From Actinomycetota bacterium (GTDB lineage Bacteria; Actinomycetota; Actinomycetes; JACCUZ01), in NCBI GenBank assembly GCA_030841035.1, contig JAVEDI010000072.1:1-57811 (forward strand): DNA of 57,811 bases. The letters run 5' to 3'. This document shows, one piece after another, positions 1 to 7,901 of the stretch. How positions within the stretch are numbered: the first letter of the stretch is position 1; each line of letters begins with the position of its first letter. Under the pieces are notes generated by a model, which saw only the letters and a program-made list of their open reading frames with translations, did not search any database and had not been told where the DNA came from. The translations under genes were made by a program, and so were the position numbers.

Positions 1-187
1 GGGTGAGGCCGCCGTTGATGCCGCGGCCCGGTGAGTCCGGGCCGGCTGCGCCCTCACCGGTATCGATCACCCAGTACGTCGCGTCACCGAAGCGGGTGAA
101 CCTCCAGCCGAACAGGTCGCCATAGAAGTCGATCAGCCGCTGGGGCTCGGACGCGTGAATCTCGAAATGCACGACGAGGTTCGCCAT
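1..187 (-). CDS. VOC (glyoxalase/bleomycin-resistance fold) family protein, partial
   Basis: The 62 visible residues start with a beta strand carrying His (NLVVHFEIHA), then a helix ending in DFYGDLFGWRF, then a strand with a TYWVIDTG turn. This is the first beta-alpha-beta-beta module of the vicinal oxygen chelate family, and FYGDLFGW is the usual signature. The ATG at 187 follows a GGGAGG ribosome site four bases upstream. The C-terminal half lies beyond the left edge, so substrate and metal ligands cannot be judged. VOC proteins of this kind are often annotated as glyoxalase-like with no known substrate. The family is clear; the function is open. Confidence 0.8.
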   Translation of the reverse strand, partial: MANLVVHFEIHASEPQRLIDFYGDLFGWRFTRFGDATYWVIDTGEGAAGPDSPGRGINGGLT

Positions 188-670
188 GTTGCCTCCCGGT
201 GGCTGCCTGGCTCACGCTACCTGCGCCGGCTGTCCATGGTCACCCGCCCTGACGGCCCGTGGTCGAGGCAACCAGCGGCAGGGTCTTGGTCGGGCACCAG
301 GTCGCCTGAGCCTTGGGCGGCAACGGTCCACGGCACCGACGTCCCGGACGGTGTCGATGAGCGGCGGCGCCGTGGCGGTTTCGTAGACCGCCAGCGCCAC
401 GACGAGCGCGGTCCGCCCCGGTCTCGGCCGGATGCACGGCGGTTCCACGCAGGCCGGTCGAGGCCCACGACGCATGACAGTCCAGCGACCGCCGCTCCCT
501 CTCCGAAGGCTCCATGGCCCCGCTCGCGGCAGAGCCCGCAACGAACACCGGCAAAGAGGTGGCCAACCGAGAACTCATCCCGGCACAGTCAACCCCAGCA
601 GAGACCCCAGCCAGTTGTGCCGGCTGGGCCAATGGGAAGCGATTATCCCGGGCGGGACCTCTAGGCCATC
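188..670. other. Intergenic stretch without a convincing gene
   Basis: About 480 bp between the VOC gene and the cytochrome cluster. Several frames are open on both strands, but none gives a recognisable domain, a good ribosome site or consistent GC third-position bias. The translations are Arg/Pro-rich, as expected from noncoding GC-rich DNA. It could hold a decayed gene or an untranslated RNA. I see no clear terminator hairpin or promoter. Confidence 0.5.
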
Positions 671-1678
671 TCAGCGCTGCGGGCGGGGATGCGCGCGGTA
701 GTAGTCGCGCCAGATCAGCCGGTGGATCGGGATCCAACGTGGCAACGACCGGATGCCGGGCAGGAAAGGGATCAGCAGGAGGCCGAGACTGAGGATCATC
801 ATGAGCCCCCAGACCAGCGCGTCGGCGTTCGGTGAGGATTTGAACGGCTCGATCTGGTACCAGAATGAATAGAGCCACATCCAGGACTGACCGGGGTAGC
901 TCTGGGTCTCGTTCATCATCCCCCACTGGTCGCCACCGAGATGCTCTGCAACCGCGTGATCCTCGAGGTAGGTGCCGTCGGCCAGGAACAGCACCGACTT
1001 GGTGTAATCGGTGTTGTAGAAGCCGCCCTCTCCCTGGATGACCGCCTGCAAGCCACCACCTTGCGCCATTGCCAGCAGGCTCGCGGTGAGCACCGGCACC
1101 GGTCCGTAGTCCCCCGCCGCGACCTTGGCCGGATTGCCACCGGCGGCCTTGCTGGCCAGAGCGTCGGAGTAGGCCCCTCCCCATTTCTGCTGTTGTGCGG
1201 CCGGTGCTGCCTTCCAGGACGCCAACGCCGCGGAAAGTTCCGGAGTAGCGGGCAGCGAGGACAATGGCGTGATCACGAAGTCGTTGACGGAGTCGACGGG
1301 GATCCGCACACCCGCGGCCTTCTGCAGGCCCAGCGGGCCGAGCTTCTGGTTTCCCCCCGTGCTGTTGTAGGGCCGTCCGAGCTCACTCTCGCTCACGCTC
1401 GTGCCCGCCAGTTCCGAGGCCGCGGTCGCGACGAAATCGTTCGGCGTGGCCTGCGCCCACGCCTTCACGGTGAGGCTCTTCTCATCGGGCGAGCTGAACA
1501 CGGCCGCGAGTCCGACCACGAGCGCACCGACGACCAGGACCGCGACCACGAACTCCATGACCAGGTCGTACTCGCGCCCGGCACCCGGCCACGGTCTGGC
1601 TGCGAAGTCATCGGCCGCCACCGAGTGCTGTCGAAGTGGGGACCGACTGCCGGCCGGTCGCGTCTGCTCGGTAGTCAT
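671..1678 (-). CDS. Two-helix membrane protein of a cytochrome b cluster (335 aa)
   Basis: Third gene of a coupled trio. Its ATG overlaps the stop of the cytochrome b gene as ATGA (1675-1678). It has a cytoplasmic N-terminus, a membrane helix at about residues 40-62, a roughly 220-residue outside domain, and a second helix at about 287-308. The tail (LPGIRSLPRWIPIHRLIWR) looks like the end of a cytochrome b C-terminal or subunit IV polypeptide. It has no cysteine, hence no CXXCH haem c site or Rieske cluster, and no PEWY quinol-site motif. I infer a partner subunit that has kept the last helices of a bc-type subunit and gained an outside domain. The exact role is unknown. Confidence 0.7.
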   Translation of the reverse strand: MTTEQTRPAGSRSPLRQHSVAADDFAARPWPGAGREYDLVMEFVVAVLVVGALVVGLAAVFSSPDEKSLTVKAWAQATPNDFVATAASELAGTSVSESELGRPYNSTGGNQKLGPLGLQKAAGVRIPVDSVNDFVITPLSSLPATPELSAALASWKAAPAAQQQKWGGAYSDALASKAAGGNPAKVAAGDYGPVPVLTASLLAMAQGGGLQAVIQGEGGFYNTDYTKSVLFLADGTYLEDHAVAEHLGGDQWGMMNETQSYPGQSWMWLYSFWYQIEPFKSSPNADALVWGLMMILSLGLLLIPFLPGIRSLPRWIPIHRLIWRDYYRAHPRPQR

Positions 1679-2313
1679 GGCGAGGTCTCCTCCCGCGCGT
1701 CCAACGGGGGAACGACACCATGCCGCCGAACGAGAAGTACGTGCCAAACCACGATCGCGCCCACGACCAGCGGCAGCAGCACGACATGCCACAGCAGCAT
1801 CTGACCGACGTTGACGACGTTGAACCAGGCGCCGATACCGACCGAGTTGAGCCCGTCCTTGGCCTCGGAGGAGATCCACTGCGAGTCGAAGTTCGTCTGC
1901 ACCAGGTAACCGGTAAACGCGGCGCCGATTGAGGCAAGGAACGACACGACACCGGTGATCCACGTCATGACCCGCCGGCCGCGCCACGCGGCCATCCAGA
2001 ACTTGCCCCAGAGGTGCACGACCATAAATACGAAGAACAGCTCCACGCTCCATAGGTGGACGCTGTTGACGAAGTGTCCGACCGCGGACACGTGATACCA
2101 CTGCGGCCCTTCCAGGGTCAGGACCACCCCACTCGCGACGATGAAGATCAACGCCGCGATGGTCGCCACACCGAAGACATAGATCCATGACGCGACGTAC
2201 TCCGGCTGCCTGTCCGGCAGCAGCTTGTCCGGCGGCAGGGCGACCTCGGCGCGCTCACGCACCCGACTCGTCCAGCTGCGGCGCTCGGCTGGGCTGTCAG
2301 CCCGCGTCGTCAC
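1675..2313 (-). CDS. Cytochrome b N-terminal domain protein (b6-like)
   Basis: A 212-residue, four-helix di-haem cytochrome b. Ligand pairs are H86/H100 (13 residues between) and H176/H191 (14 between), the spacing seen in cytochrome b6 rather than mitochondrial cytochrome b. Helices lie at about 42-65, 85-104, 117-140 and 168-196. It starts with GTG at 2313, overlapping the previous stop by four bases, and its own stop overlaps the next start. Proteins of this type pass electrons across the membrane between quinone and a partner. The usual partners (Rieske protein, cytochrome c1/f, subunit IV) are not encoded nearby, so it is probably not a standard bc1 or b6f complex. Confidence 0.85.
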   Translation of the reverse strand: MTTRADSPAERRSWTSRVRERAEVALPPDKLLPDRQPEYVASWIYVFGVATIAALIFIVASGVVLTLEGPQWYHVSAVGHFVNSVHLWSVELFFVFMVVHLWGKFWMAAWRGRRVMTWITGVVSFLASIGAAFTGYLVQTNFDSQWISSEAKDGLNSVGIGAWFNVVNVGQMLLWHVVLLPLVVGAIVVWHVLLVRRHGVVPPLDAREETSP

Positions 2314-2480
2314 GGCCGGCTCCTTTGCTTGGGGAACGGCAGCACGATCGCCAGGACGAACAGGACGACGATGAGCGCGATCACCAAGAGGTTCGCCAGC
2401 GAGATCTGGAACGGCCCCCAGCTGATGAAGTGCGCCTTACCGTCCAGCCCGACGGCCATCAACCGATCGGCTCTGCCCAT
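2310..2480 (-). CDS. Small single-helix membrane protein (56 aa), first gene of the cytochrome b trio
   Basis: ATG at 2480 is preceded by AGGAG five bases upstream. The protein has a short polar start, then HFISWGPFQIS, a membrane helix at about residues 28-48, and a basic tail (PKQRSRP). Its stop overlaps the GTG of the cytochrome b gene (GTGA, 2310-2313), which implies translational coupling. It resembles in size the one-helix accessory subunits (PetG/L/N type) of b6f complexes, but I see no sequence match. Assembly or stabilising subunit is an inference from position. Confidence 0.7.
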   Translation of the reverse strand: MGRADRLMAVGLDGKAHFISWGPFQISLANLLVIALIVVLFVLAIVLPFPKQRSRP

Positions 2481-2843
2481 GGCAACTCCTGCTGCTCACC
2501 CGTAGCCCGAACCGAATCCACGCTAGGCAGCAGATGCAGTCCTCGGACAGGGCACAAAGTACTCTCTTCAAGACCTGAGTTCGGCGACTGCGAACAGAAC
2601 AGGCGAAGACCCTGCAGAGCACAGGTGTTTGTCCGGCTTTGATCCCGATGGTCCCCTCGCCGCCAGGCCAAACGCTGCGCCGCCAAAGATGTCGACGGTC
2701 GTCCCCGAGCGCGTGATGCCGGCTGTGCTCCGGCAACCCGAATCGGGCGGCGGCGGCACGCAACCCCACGGGAGCGTCGAGCAGCGGTCCACCACGATGT
2801 CCGCGGTGAACACTCGGCGCGAGTGAGCCGTGGATTGGATCTA
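2481..2843. other. Intergenic region, promoter side of the cytochrome trio
   Basis: 363 bp with no supported gene. It must hold the promoter of the leftward cytochrome trio, but no clear -35/-10 pair stands out. The right end contains a short hairpin at 2811-2825 that may end the DUF389 transcript. Confidence 0.5.
2811..2825 (-). terminator. Possible terminator hairpin after the DUF389 gene
   Basis: CACTCG and CGAGTG form a perfect 6-bp stem with a 3-nt loop, 18 nt past the stop at 2844 on the minus strand. There is no T-run, which is common in actinobacteria. Confidence 0.4.
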
Positions 2844-3836
2844 CTAGTGAGGCGGGTCGTATGTGCGGCGGCGCTTCGCCCTGCTGCGGCGATCGGCTAC
2901 GACGGCAGCTCGTCGGGCTGAGAGCCGGCTCCAGGCCGACTGCTGGAACGCCAGGGTCGCCCAGCCGGCCAGGGCCATTCCGGCGAGGTTGAGCCCCAGC
3001 TGCAGCCCTGACCCGACGACCTCGTCCCAGGCGCCGAACGCGAGGCCCAGGGCGACGTTGCCGGACGCGGGAACGGTCGTCACCGAGATGAACACTCCGG
3101 ACAGCCCGCCGACCTTGGCCGAGGTCAGTGACAGCACGCCGGCGGCGGCTGCTATGAGTGCGACGATGAACGACCACTTGTCAGGGGTGTAGATGAAGTC
3201 GGTCTGCGGGCGCCGTCCGACCAGGTCCGACACCTCTATCCAGCCAGCCGCCCTGGCGGCGAGGGCGAGAACGGTGGCGACGGCGATCGAGACGGCGAAG
3301 CCGAGCAGCAGGGTCCGCACGGCGCGAGTGAACAGGCCGCGTCGACGGCGGACCAGCGCGAGGCCGAGCGCTGCGATGGGGACGAACTCCGGGCCGAGCA
3401 CCATGGCGCCGATGACCAGGACCTGAGAGTCCAGGACGATGGCGATGCTGGCGAGCAGGGTCGCGAGGCACATGAAGGACACGTACGTCCAGTTCAGCTC
3501 GGAGTCGTCGTAGGCCCGCTGGGTCACCTCCGCCCAGACGACCGCGTCGGCGCTGCTGCCCGGGGTCCGGCGCTCCGCGTCCAAGCCGACTTGGGAGAGC
3601 CACGCCTGTACGGGCTCGACGTGCACCGTTCCGCGCCTGTGTACGCCCATCTCGCATAGCCGGTCGACGATGGTGTTGACGCCTTCGCGGGCAACGTCGG
3701 CGAAGATGAGGTCACCAGCCGGTCGTCGTGACGCGCGCGTCAGGACCGCGAGGCTGCTGACCGCCTGGTCACCCTCGAGCATGGCGACGATCGCGTCGGT
3801 GAGGTCCTCCGGCGTGGCGATGCGCAGCTGCAGCAC
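2844..3836 (-). CDS. DUF389 domain integral membrane protein
   Basis: 330 residues from a GTG at 3836, with GGA and GAGG purines just upstream. An upstream in-frame ATG would add a low-complexity tail lacking family features. The N-terminal 130 residues form a soluble alpha/beta domain. About six membrane segments follow, with the family-typical stretches [30 protein letters not shown] and [20 protein letters not shown]. The Arg-rich C-terminus is cytoplasmic. DUF389 proteins occur widely in actinobacteria and cyanobacteria with no agreed function. It diverges from the APC permease gene across 242 bp. Confidence 0.85.
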   Translation of the reverse strand: MLQLRIATPEDLTDAIVAMLEGDQAVSSLAVLTRASRRPAGDLIFADVAREGVNTIVDRLCEMGVHRRGTVHVEPVQAWLSQVGLDAERRTPGSSADAVVWAEVTQRAYDDSELNWTYVSFMCLATLLASIAIVLDSQVLVIGAMVLGPEFVPIAALGLALVRRRRGLFTRAVRTLLLGFAVSIAVATVLALAARAAGWIEVSDLVGRRPQTDFIYTPDKWSFIVALIAAAAGVLSLTSAKVGGLSGVFISVTTVPASGNVALGLAFGAWDEVVGSGLQLGLNLAGMALAGWATLAFQQSAWSRLSARRAAVVADRRSRAKRRRTYDPPH

Positions 3837-4021
3837 GCCCTCATCCTGCCGGTTGCGCGCCGGGCATCCTGGCAAGCCGCTGCCTCGTGTCGACCGCGGC
3901 TCGACGTTGCCCGGACCGCAGGATGCCGCCGCCGCGCGGGTAGCTACAGCCTTCGCACACGTAGATGCTTGCTGATCACCGCGTCGGGCGGCTCCAGCCG
4001 GCGGGTCCACCTGATGCGATC

Positions 4022-4027
4022 TAGCAT
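4022..4027 (+). promoter_or_regulatory. Candidate -10 box for the APC permease gene
   Basis: TAGCAT fits the actinobacterial TANNNT -10. A start about seven bases later would place the hairpin at 4035-4056 at the very 5' end of the message. No good -35 is visible. Confidence 0.35.
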
Positions 4028-4034
4028 CTTTCGT

Positions 4035-4056
4035 GTCTGACCATCTGTGGCCAGAC
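4035..4056 (+). promoter_or_regulatory. Inverted repeat in the permease 5' leader
   Basis: GTCTG/CAGAC (5 bp), one mismatch, then CCA/TGG around a TCTG loop. This 22-nt imperfect palindrome lies just before the GGAGG of the permease gene. It may be an operator or an mRNA-stabilising 5' hairpin. Confidence 0.4.
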
Positions 4057-4078
4057 CTCCCTAGCCACGGAGGTCGTC

Positions 4079-5731
4079 ATGTCAGTCACGACGAGTGCCC
4101 CGTCCAGTCGCGGGACGTCCCTGCGGCGCGAGGTCGGCCTGGTCGGTCTCGCCTGGGCGTCGATGGGGTCGATCATCGGGTCCGGTTGGCTGTTCGGGGC
4201 GCAGAAGGCCCTGATAGTCGCCGGGCCGGCGGCGATCATCTCCTGGGTGATCGGGGGGGTCGTCATCCTCGTGCTCGCCCTGGTCCATGCCGAGCTCGGC
4301 GGCATGTACCCGGTCTCGGGTGGCACGGCACGCTTCCCGCACTACGCGTTCGGCGGTGTCGCCGGGGCGTCGTTCGGCTGGTTCTCGTGGTTGCAGGCGG
4401 CCACCGTGGCACCCATCGAGGTGTCGGCGATGATCACCTACGGCCAGCACTACTCCTTCGCGAACGGCTGGCTGAACCCGAAGACCAGCGTGCTGACCGC
4501 CAGCGGCATCGTCGTCGCGGTCGTGCTCATGGCGCTGCTGACGTCCATCAACTTCCTCGGGATCCGCCGGTTGGCGACGGCCAACAGCACCGCCACCTGG
4601 TGGAAGGTCGCGATCCCGCTGCTCACCATCTTCGTGCTGGCGCTGGCCAACTTCCATGCGTCGAACTTCACCGCCGCGAACGGCTTCAACCCGGACAAGG
4701 CGCACGGCATCCTCGCCGCGGTCTCCACCAGCGGCATCATCTTCTCCTACCTCGGCTTCGAGCAGGCCGACCAGCTGGCCGGAGAGAGCAAGAACCCCCG
4801 GCGCGACATCCCCATCGCCATCATCGGCTCCATCGTGCTCGGCATGGTCATCTACATCGCGCTGCAGGTCTCGTTCCTCGCCGCCCTGCCCTCCAGCGCG
4901 ATCGGCAAGACATGGTCGGACACGTCCAGCCACCTCTACTACACGACCTTCACCGGTCCGTTCGCGCAGGTCGCCACCCTGCTCGCACTCGGCTGGCTCG
5001 CGGGGTTGCTCTACGCCGACGCGATCATCTCCCCCGCCGGCACCGGCCTGATCTACACCACCGGCAGCTCCCGCGTCTCCTACGGGCTCAGCCGCAATGG
5101 TTACGTGCCGACCATGTTCGAGTGGACCAACGAGCGCGGCGTGCCGTGGGTCGGGCTCATCGCGGCGTTCGTCGCCGGCTGCATCTGCTTCCTGCCGTTC
5201 CCCAGCTGGCAGTCACTGGTCGGCCTGATCACCAGCGCGAGCGTCCTGATGTACGCCGGCGCGCCGCTCTCCCTCGGCGTGTTCCGACGCCGGCTGCCGG
5301 ACGCGGAGCGGCCCTACCGGCTGCCTGCGGCGGGCGTGCTGGCGCCGCTGGCGTTCGTCGTCGCCAACCTCATCATCCTGTGGTCCGGGTGGGACACCGA
5401 CTGGAAGCTGGGCATCGCGATCCTGCTGGGATACCTCATCCTCGTCGTGAGTCGCGTGTTCCACCTCAACGACAAGCCTCCGGTGCTCAACTGGCGAGCG
5501 GCGCAGTGGCTGCCGCCGTACCTGATCGGCATGGGACTGATCGTGTACATGAGCACGTTCGGGCCCAGGAGCTGGATCCCGCTCTGGTGGGACATCGTGG
5601 TGGTCGCTGCCTTCAGTCTCGCGATCTACTACTGGGCGATGCAGGTCGCACTGTCCCGCGAGCAGATCGAGGCCATGATCAACGAAGTGGTGCTGCCGGA
5701 GGAGGAAGGCCTCGCCGTCGCCCCGGCCTGA
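4079..5731 (+). CDS. APC superfamily amino-acid/amine permease
   Basis: 550 residues with about 12 membrane segments. The first helix carries WASMGSIIGSGWLFG, the unwound substrate-binding glycine motif of the amino acid-polyamine-organocation family. The GFEQADQLAGESKNPRRDIP segment, with conserved E and NP, marks helix 6 and the following loop. ACGGAGG lies 7-8 bases before the ATG at 4079. The C-terminus is a soluble tail of about 25 residues. It is a proton-coupled importer or exchanger by family. Substrate cannot be read from sequence, and no catabolic gene accompanies it. Confidence 0.9.
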   Translation: MSVTTSAPSSRGTSLRREVGLVGLAWASMGSIIGSGWLFGAQKALIVAGPAAIISWVIGGVVILVLALVHAELGGMYPVSGGTARFPHYAFGGVAGASFGWFSWLQAATVAPIEVSAMITYGQHYSFANGWLNPKTSVLTASGIVVAVVLMALLTSINFLGIRRLATANSTATWWKVAIPLLTIFVLALANFHASNFTAANGFNPDKAHGILAAVSTSGIIFSYLGFEQADQLAGESKNPRRDIPIAIIGSIVLGMVIYIALQVSFLAALPSSAIGKTWSDTSSHLYYTTFTGPFAQVATLLALGWLAGLLYADAIISPAGTGLIYTTGSSRVSYGLSRNGYVPTMFEWTNERGVPWVGLIAAFVAGCICFLPFPSWQSLVGLITSASVLMYAGAPLSLGVFRRRLPDAERPYRLPAAGVLAPLAFVVANLIILWSGWDTDWKLGIAILLGYLILVVSRVFHLNDKPPVLNWRAAQWLPPYLIGMGLIVYMSTFGPRSWIPLWWDIVVVAAFSLAIYYWAMQVALSREQIEAMINEVVLPEEEGLAVAPA

Positions 5732-5749
5732 CGTCGTCCAGGGTCCAGG

Positions 5750-6943
5750 TCAACGGAAGACGCCGGTGTGGCCGAGGGAGTAGCGGCCGGGCTGCGGGTA
5801 CACGCACAGGCCGTGCGGGCCGGCGCCGACCTTGATCTTGTGCAGCAGCCGTCCGGTGCGGGTCGAGATCGCGTAGACGACGCCGTCGTACCGGCCGGCG
5901 ACCCAGAAGACCCTGCCATCGGCCGAGATTCCGCCCATGTCCGGGCTGGCGCCTCCGCGGATGCGCCACTTCGCCACCAGCCGCCGTGAGCGCATGTCGA
6001 GCACCGAGATCGAGCCTTCGTCGCGGTTGGTGATCAGCAGTCGGCGCGAGTCGCGCGTGACGTACAACCCGTGTGCGCCCTTGCCGGTCTTGATGAAGCG
6101 CAGGATGCGGAACCTGAGCGCGTCCACCACCCACACGCCGTCGCGCTTCATGTCAGCGACGTAGAAGACGCGGCCGTCGGTCGAGAGCTTGACGTCCTGG
6201 GGCATCGACATCGACGAGCCGGGCAGCCGCCACGCCTTGCGCACCCGCATCGCGGCCGTGTCGACCTCGAGCAGCTCGCCGGAGAACTCGCAGCTGACCA
6301 GGAAGTACCGGCCGTCGCTCGTGAAGTCGGCGTGGTTCACGCCGGCGCACGGCACGTGAACTCTCTTGCGCACGCGCATCGTATGCGGATCGGCGAACAC
6401 CAGCTGGTGTCGGGCCGAGGCCATCACGATCGCAAAGCGCCCGTTGGGAGTGAAGTACAGGTTGTACGGATCGACGACGCGCACCCGCCGGCCGAACCGT
6501 CCCGTGGCCGGGTTGATCGGTGTGAGGGAGTTACCCAGGTCGTTGTTGACCCACAGCGTCCTGAGGTCCCACGAGGGCACCACATGTTGCGGCTCGTGCC
6601 CCACGGGCACGGTGCGCAGGACGCGGAAGGTACGGGGGTTGATCACGGTGACCGTGTCACTCTTGCTGTTCGGGACGTAGACGCGTTCCGGCATGCGCCG
6701 CACCGTCGGCGAGAGCGCGTTCGCGCGGTCCGCCGCCCAGACGTCGTCCGTGCTCAGCGGCTTGGGCATGCCCGCCAGCAGCTGCTGGGCCGGCGCGGCT
6801 GGTGGCGTTGCCGTACGTGGTTCCTCGCTGGTACGCCGGGGTGCGCTGCGCGTGGGACCGGGAGTCGCCGTGGGCTGTGCAGAGCAGGAGCAGGTGACAC
6901 CCGCTATCAGGACCGCGGCCATGGCGCGCGAGCGCCAGCTCAT
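5750..6943 (-). CDS. Secreted YVTN-type beta-propeller protein
   Basis: 397 residues. The ATG at 6943 overlaps the stop of the deacetylase gene (ATGA), so the two genes are coupled. The signal sequence MSWRSRAMAAVLIAGVTCSCS suggests export, possibly lipid-attached, although the lipobox is not canonical. After a Pro/Thr linker come about seven repeats of roughly 40 residues such as RVYVPNSKSDTVTVINPRTF and VFYVADMKRDGVWVVD, typical of YVTN/lactonase-like propellers. Such proteins act outside the cell as binding scaffolds or surface enzymes. No catalytic residues are identifiable. The deacetylase partner points to cell-wall or polysaccharide work. Confidence 0.85.
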   Translation of the reverse strand: MSWRSRAMAAVLIAGVTCSCSAQPTATPGPTRSAPRRTSEEPRTATPPAAPAQQLLAGMPKPLSTDDVWAADRANALSPTVRRMPERVYVPNSKSDTVTVINPRTFRVLRTVPVGHEPQHVVPSWDLRTLWVNNDLGNSLTPINPATGRFGRRVRVVDPYNLYFTPNGRFAIVMASARHQLVFADPHTMRVRKRVHVPCAGVNHADFTSDGRYFLVSCEFSGELLEVDTAAMRVRKAWRLPGSSMSMPQDVKLSTDGRVFYVADMKRDGVWVVDALRFRILRFIKTGKGAHGLYVTRDSRRLLITNRDEGSISVLDMRSRRLVAKWRIRGGASPDMGGISADGRVFWVAGRYDGVVYAISTRTGRLLHKIKVGAGPHGLCVYPQPGRYSLGHTGVFR

Positions 6944-7740
6944 GCGAGCAGCTCCGACACGGTCAGCGCCCGGAGGCCCTTCGTGGCGAGTCCCGAGAGC
7001 ACGGCGGGCAGCGCGTCGACCGTGCCGCGATGGCCCAGGTGCAGGCTGACGATGGAGCCGGGCCGCGCACGCGCGAGAACGCGTTGCGAGATGGCGAGGG
7101 CTCCTGGATCCGTCCAGTCCAGCGAGTCCACGTCGTAGGACAGGCACTCGGCGTAGCCGGCCCGCGCGGCGGCAGCGCGGATGATGCGGTTGGTGTGCTG
7201 GGTGCCCGAGGCGCGGAACCACCGGCCGGGTGAGCCGGTCAGCCGGCCAAGCACCCTCGCGCACTCGACGATCTCTCGATGAGCCGTCCGGGCATCCAGG
7301 CCGCGCATCGGCAGGTGGTGCTGGGTGTGGTTGCCCAGCTCGTGGCCTCCGCCGAGCACCGCTGCGGCCATGGCCGGCTGGCCCTCCAGCCACGTACCGA
7401 CGGCCAGCACGGTGGCATGCACGCGTGCCTGAGCCAGCTCATGGAGCACCGCACGAGCGATGCCCGGATCGCCGGCTCCGTGGAAGGTCAGCGCGACCCC
7501 CGACCCGGACCGGGGACCGTGCCCGAGCTCCGGCGCCGTCCCGCTCGGGTGCGCGGAGGACGGCGCGGACGACGCTGCGGACGACGGCACGGGCGGCGCG
7601 GGGCTCCGCGGGCCGATCGGTGTGGAGGCGCGGGTGGCGCGTCCCGCTCCGGCCCGCTGCGTGTCGTCACCAGGGGCGCAGCCGGCACCGAGCGCACCCA
7701 GGGCGGCGAGCTGCAACACCTCACGGCGGTTGAGCGTCAT
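6940..7740 (-). CDS. NodB-like polysaccharide deacetylase lipoprotein with altered motif 1
   Basis: 266 residues from the ATG at 7740. The N-terminus NRREVLQLAALGALGAGC has a Tat-like twin Arg and a lipobox with Cys21, so it is likely a lipoprotein. A Ser/Pro/Ala linker runs to about residue 80, then the NodB domain. Motif 2 (HTQHH, H138/H142) is intact. Motif 1, usually TFDDGP, reads TFHGAGD (85-91), so the Asp at the normal catalytic-base position is His. Later segments (WFRASGTQH, SLHLGHRGT) fit NodB motifs 3 and 5. I recall similar TFHG variants in other actinobacteria, so it may be a subfamily. Activity is uncertain. Confidence 0.8.
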   Translation of the reverse strand: MTLNRREVLQLAALGALGAGCAPGDDTQRAGAGRATRASTPIGPRSPAPPVPSSAASSAPSSAHPSGTAPELGHGPRSGSGVALTFHGAGDPGIARAVLHELAQARVHATVLAVGTWLEGQPAMAAAVLGGGHELGNHTQHHLPMRGLDARTAHREIVECARVLGRLTGSPGRWFRASGTQHTNRIIRAAAARAGYAECLSYDVDSLDWTDPGALAISQRVLARARPGSIVSLHLGHRGTVDALPAVLSGLATKGLRALTVSELLA

Positions 7741-7901
7741 GCCCCGTACCGCAGGAACGGCAGGGTCCGACCGTGGTACGTCATGCATCCAGGATGGACC
7801 AGGCCCGGCCGGCGTCCTTCCCCGGTAGGCCACGCACAGCGGTCACCGGACCACGGGTGGCGCAGCCCGACGTCGGTCGGAACACGTCCGTGGGTCGAGG
7901 G

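Noticed and set aside
1679-2188. N-terminal extension of the 335-aa protein
   Set aside because: The added part is the cytochrome b gene read in a wrong frame. The ATGA overlap at 1675-1678 gives the correct start.
2437-3177. 246-codon minus frame between the cytochrome trio and DUF389
   Set aside because: Runs through a noncoding gap and out of frame with DUF389; no domain.
6944-7393. N-terminal extension of the beta-propeller protein
   Set aside because: It would overlap the deacetylase coding region in another frame. The ATG at 6943 gives a signal sequence.
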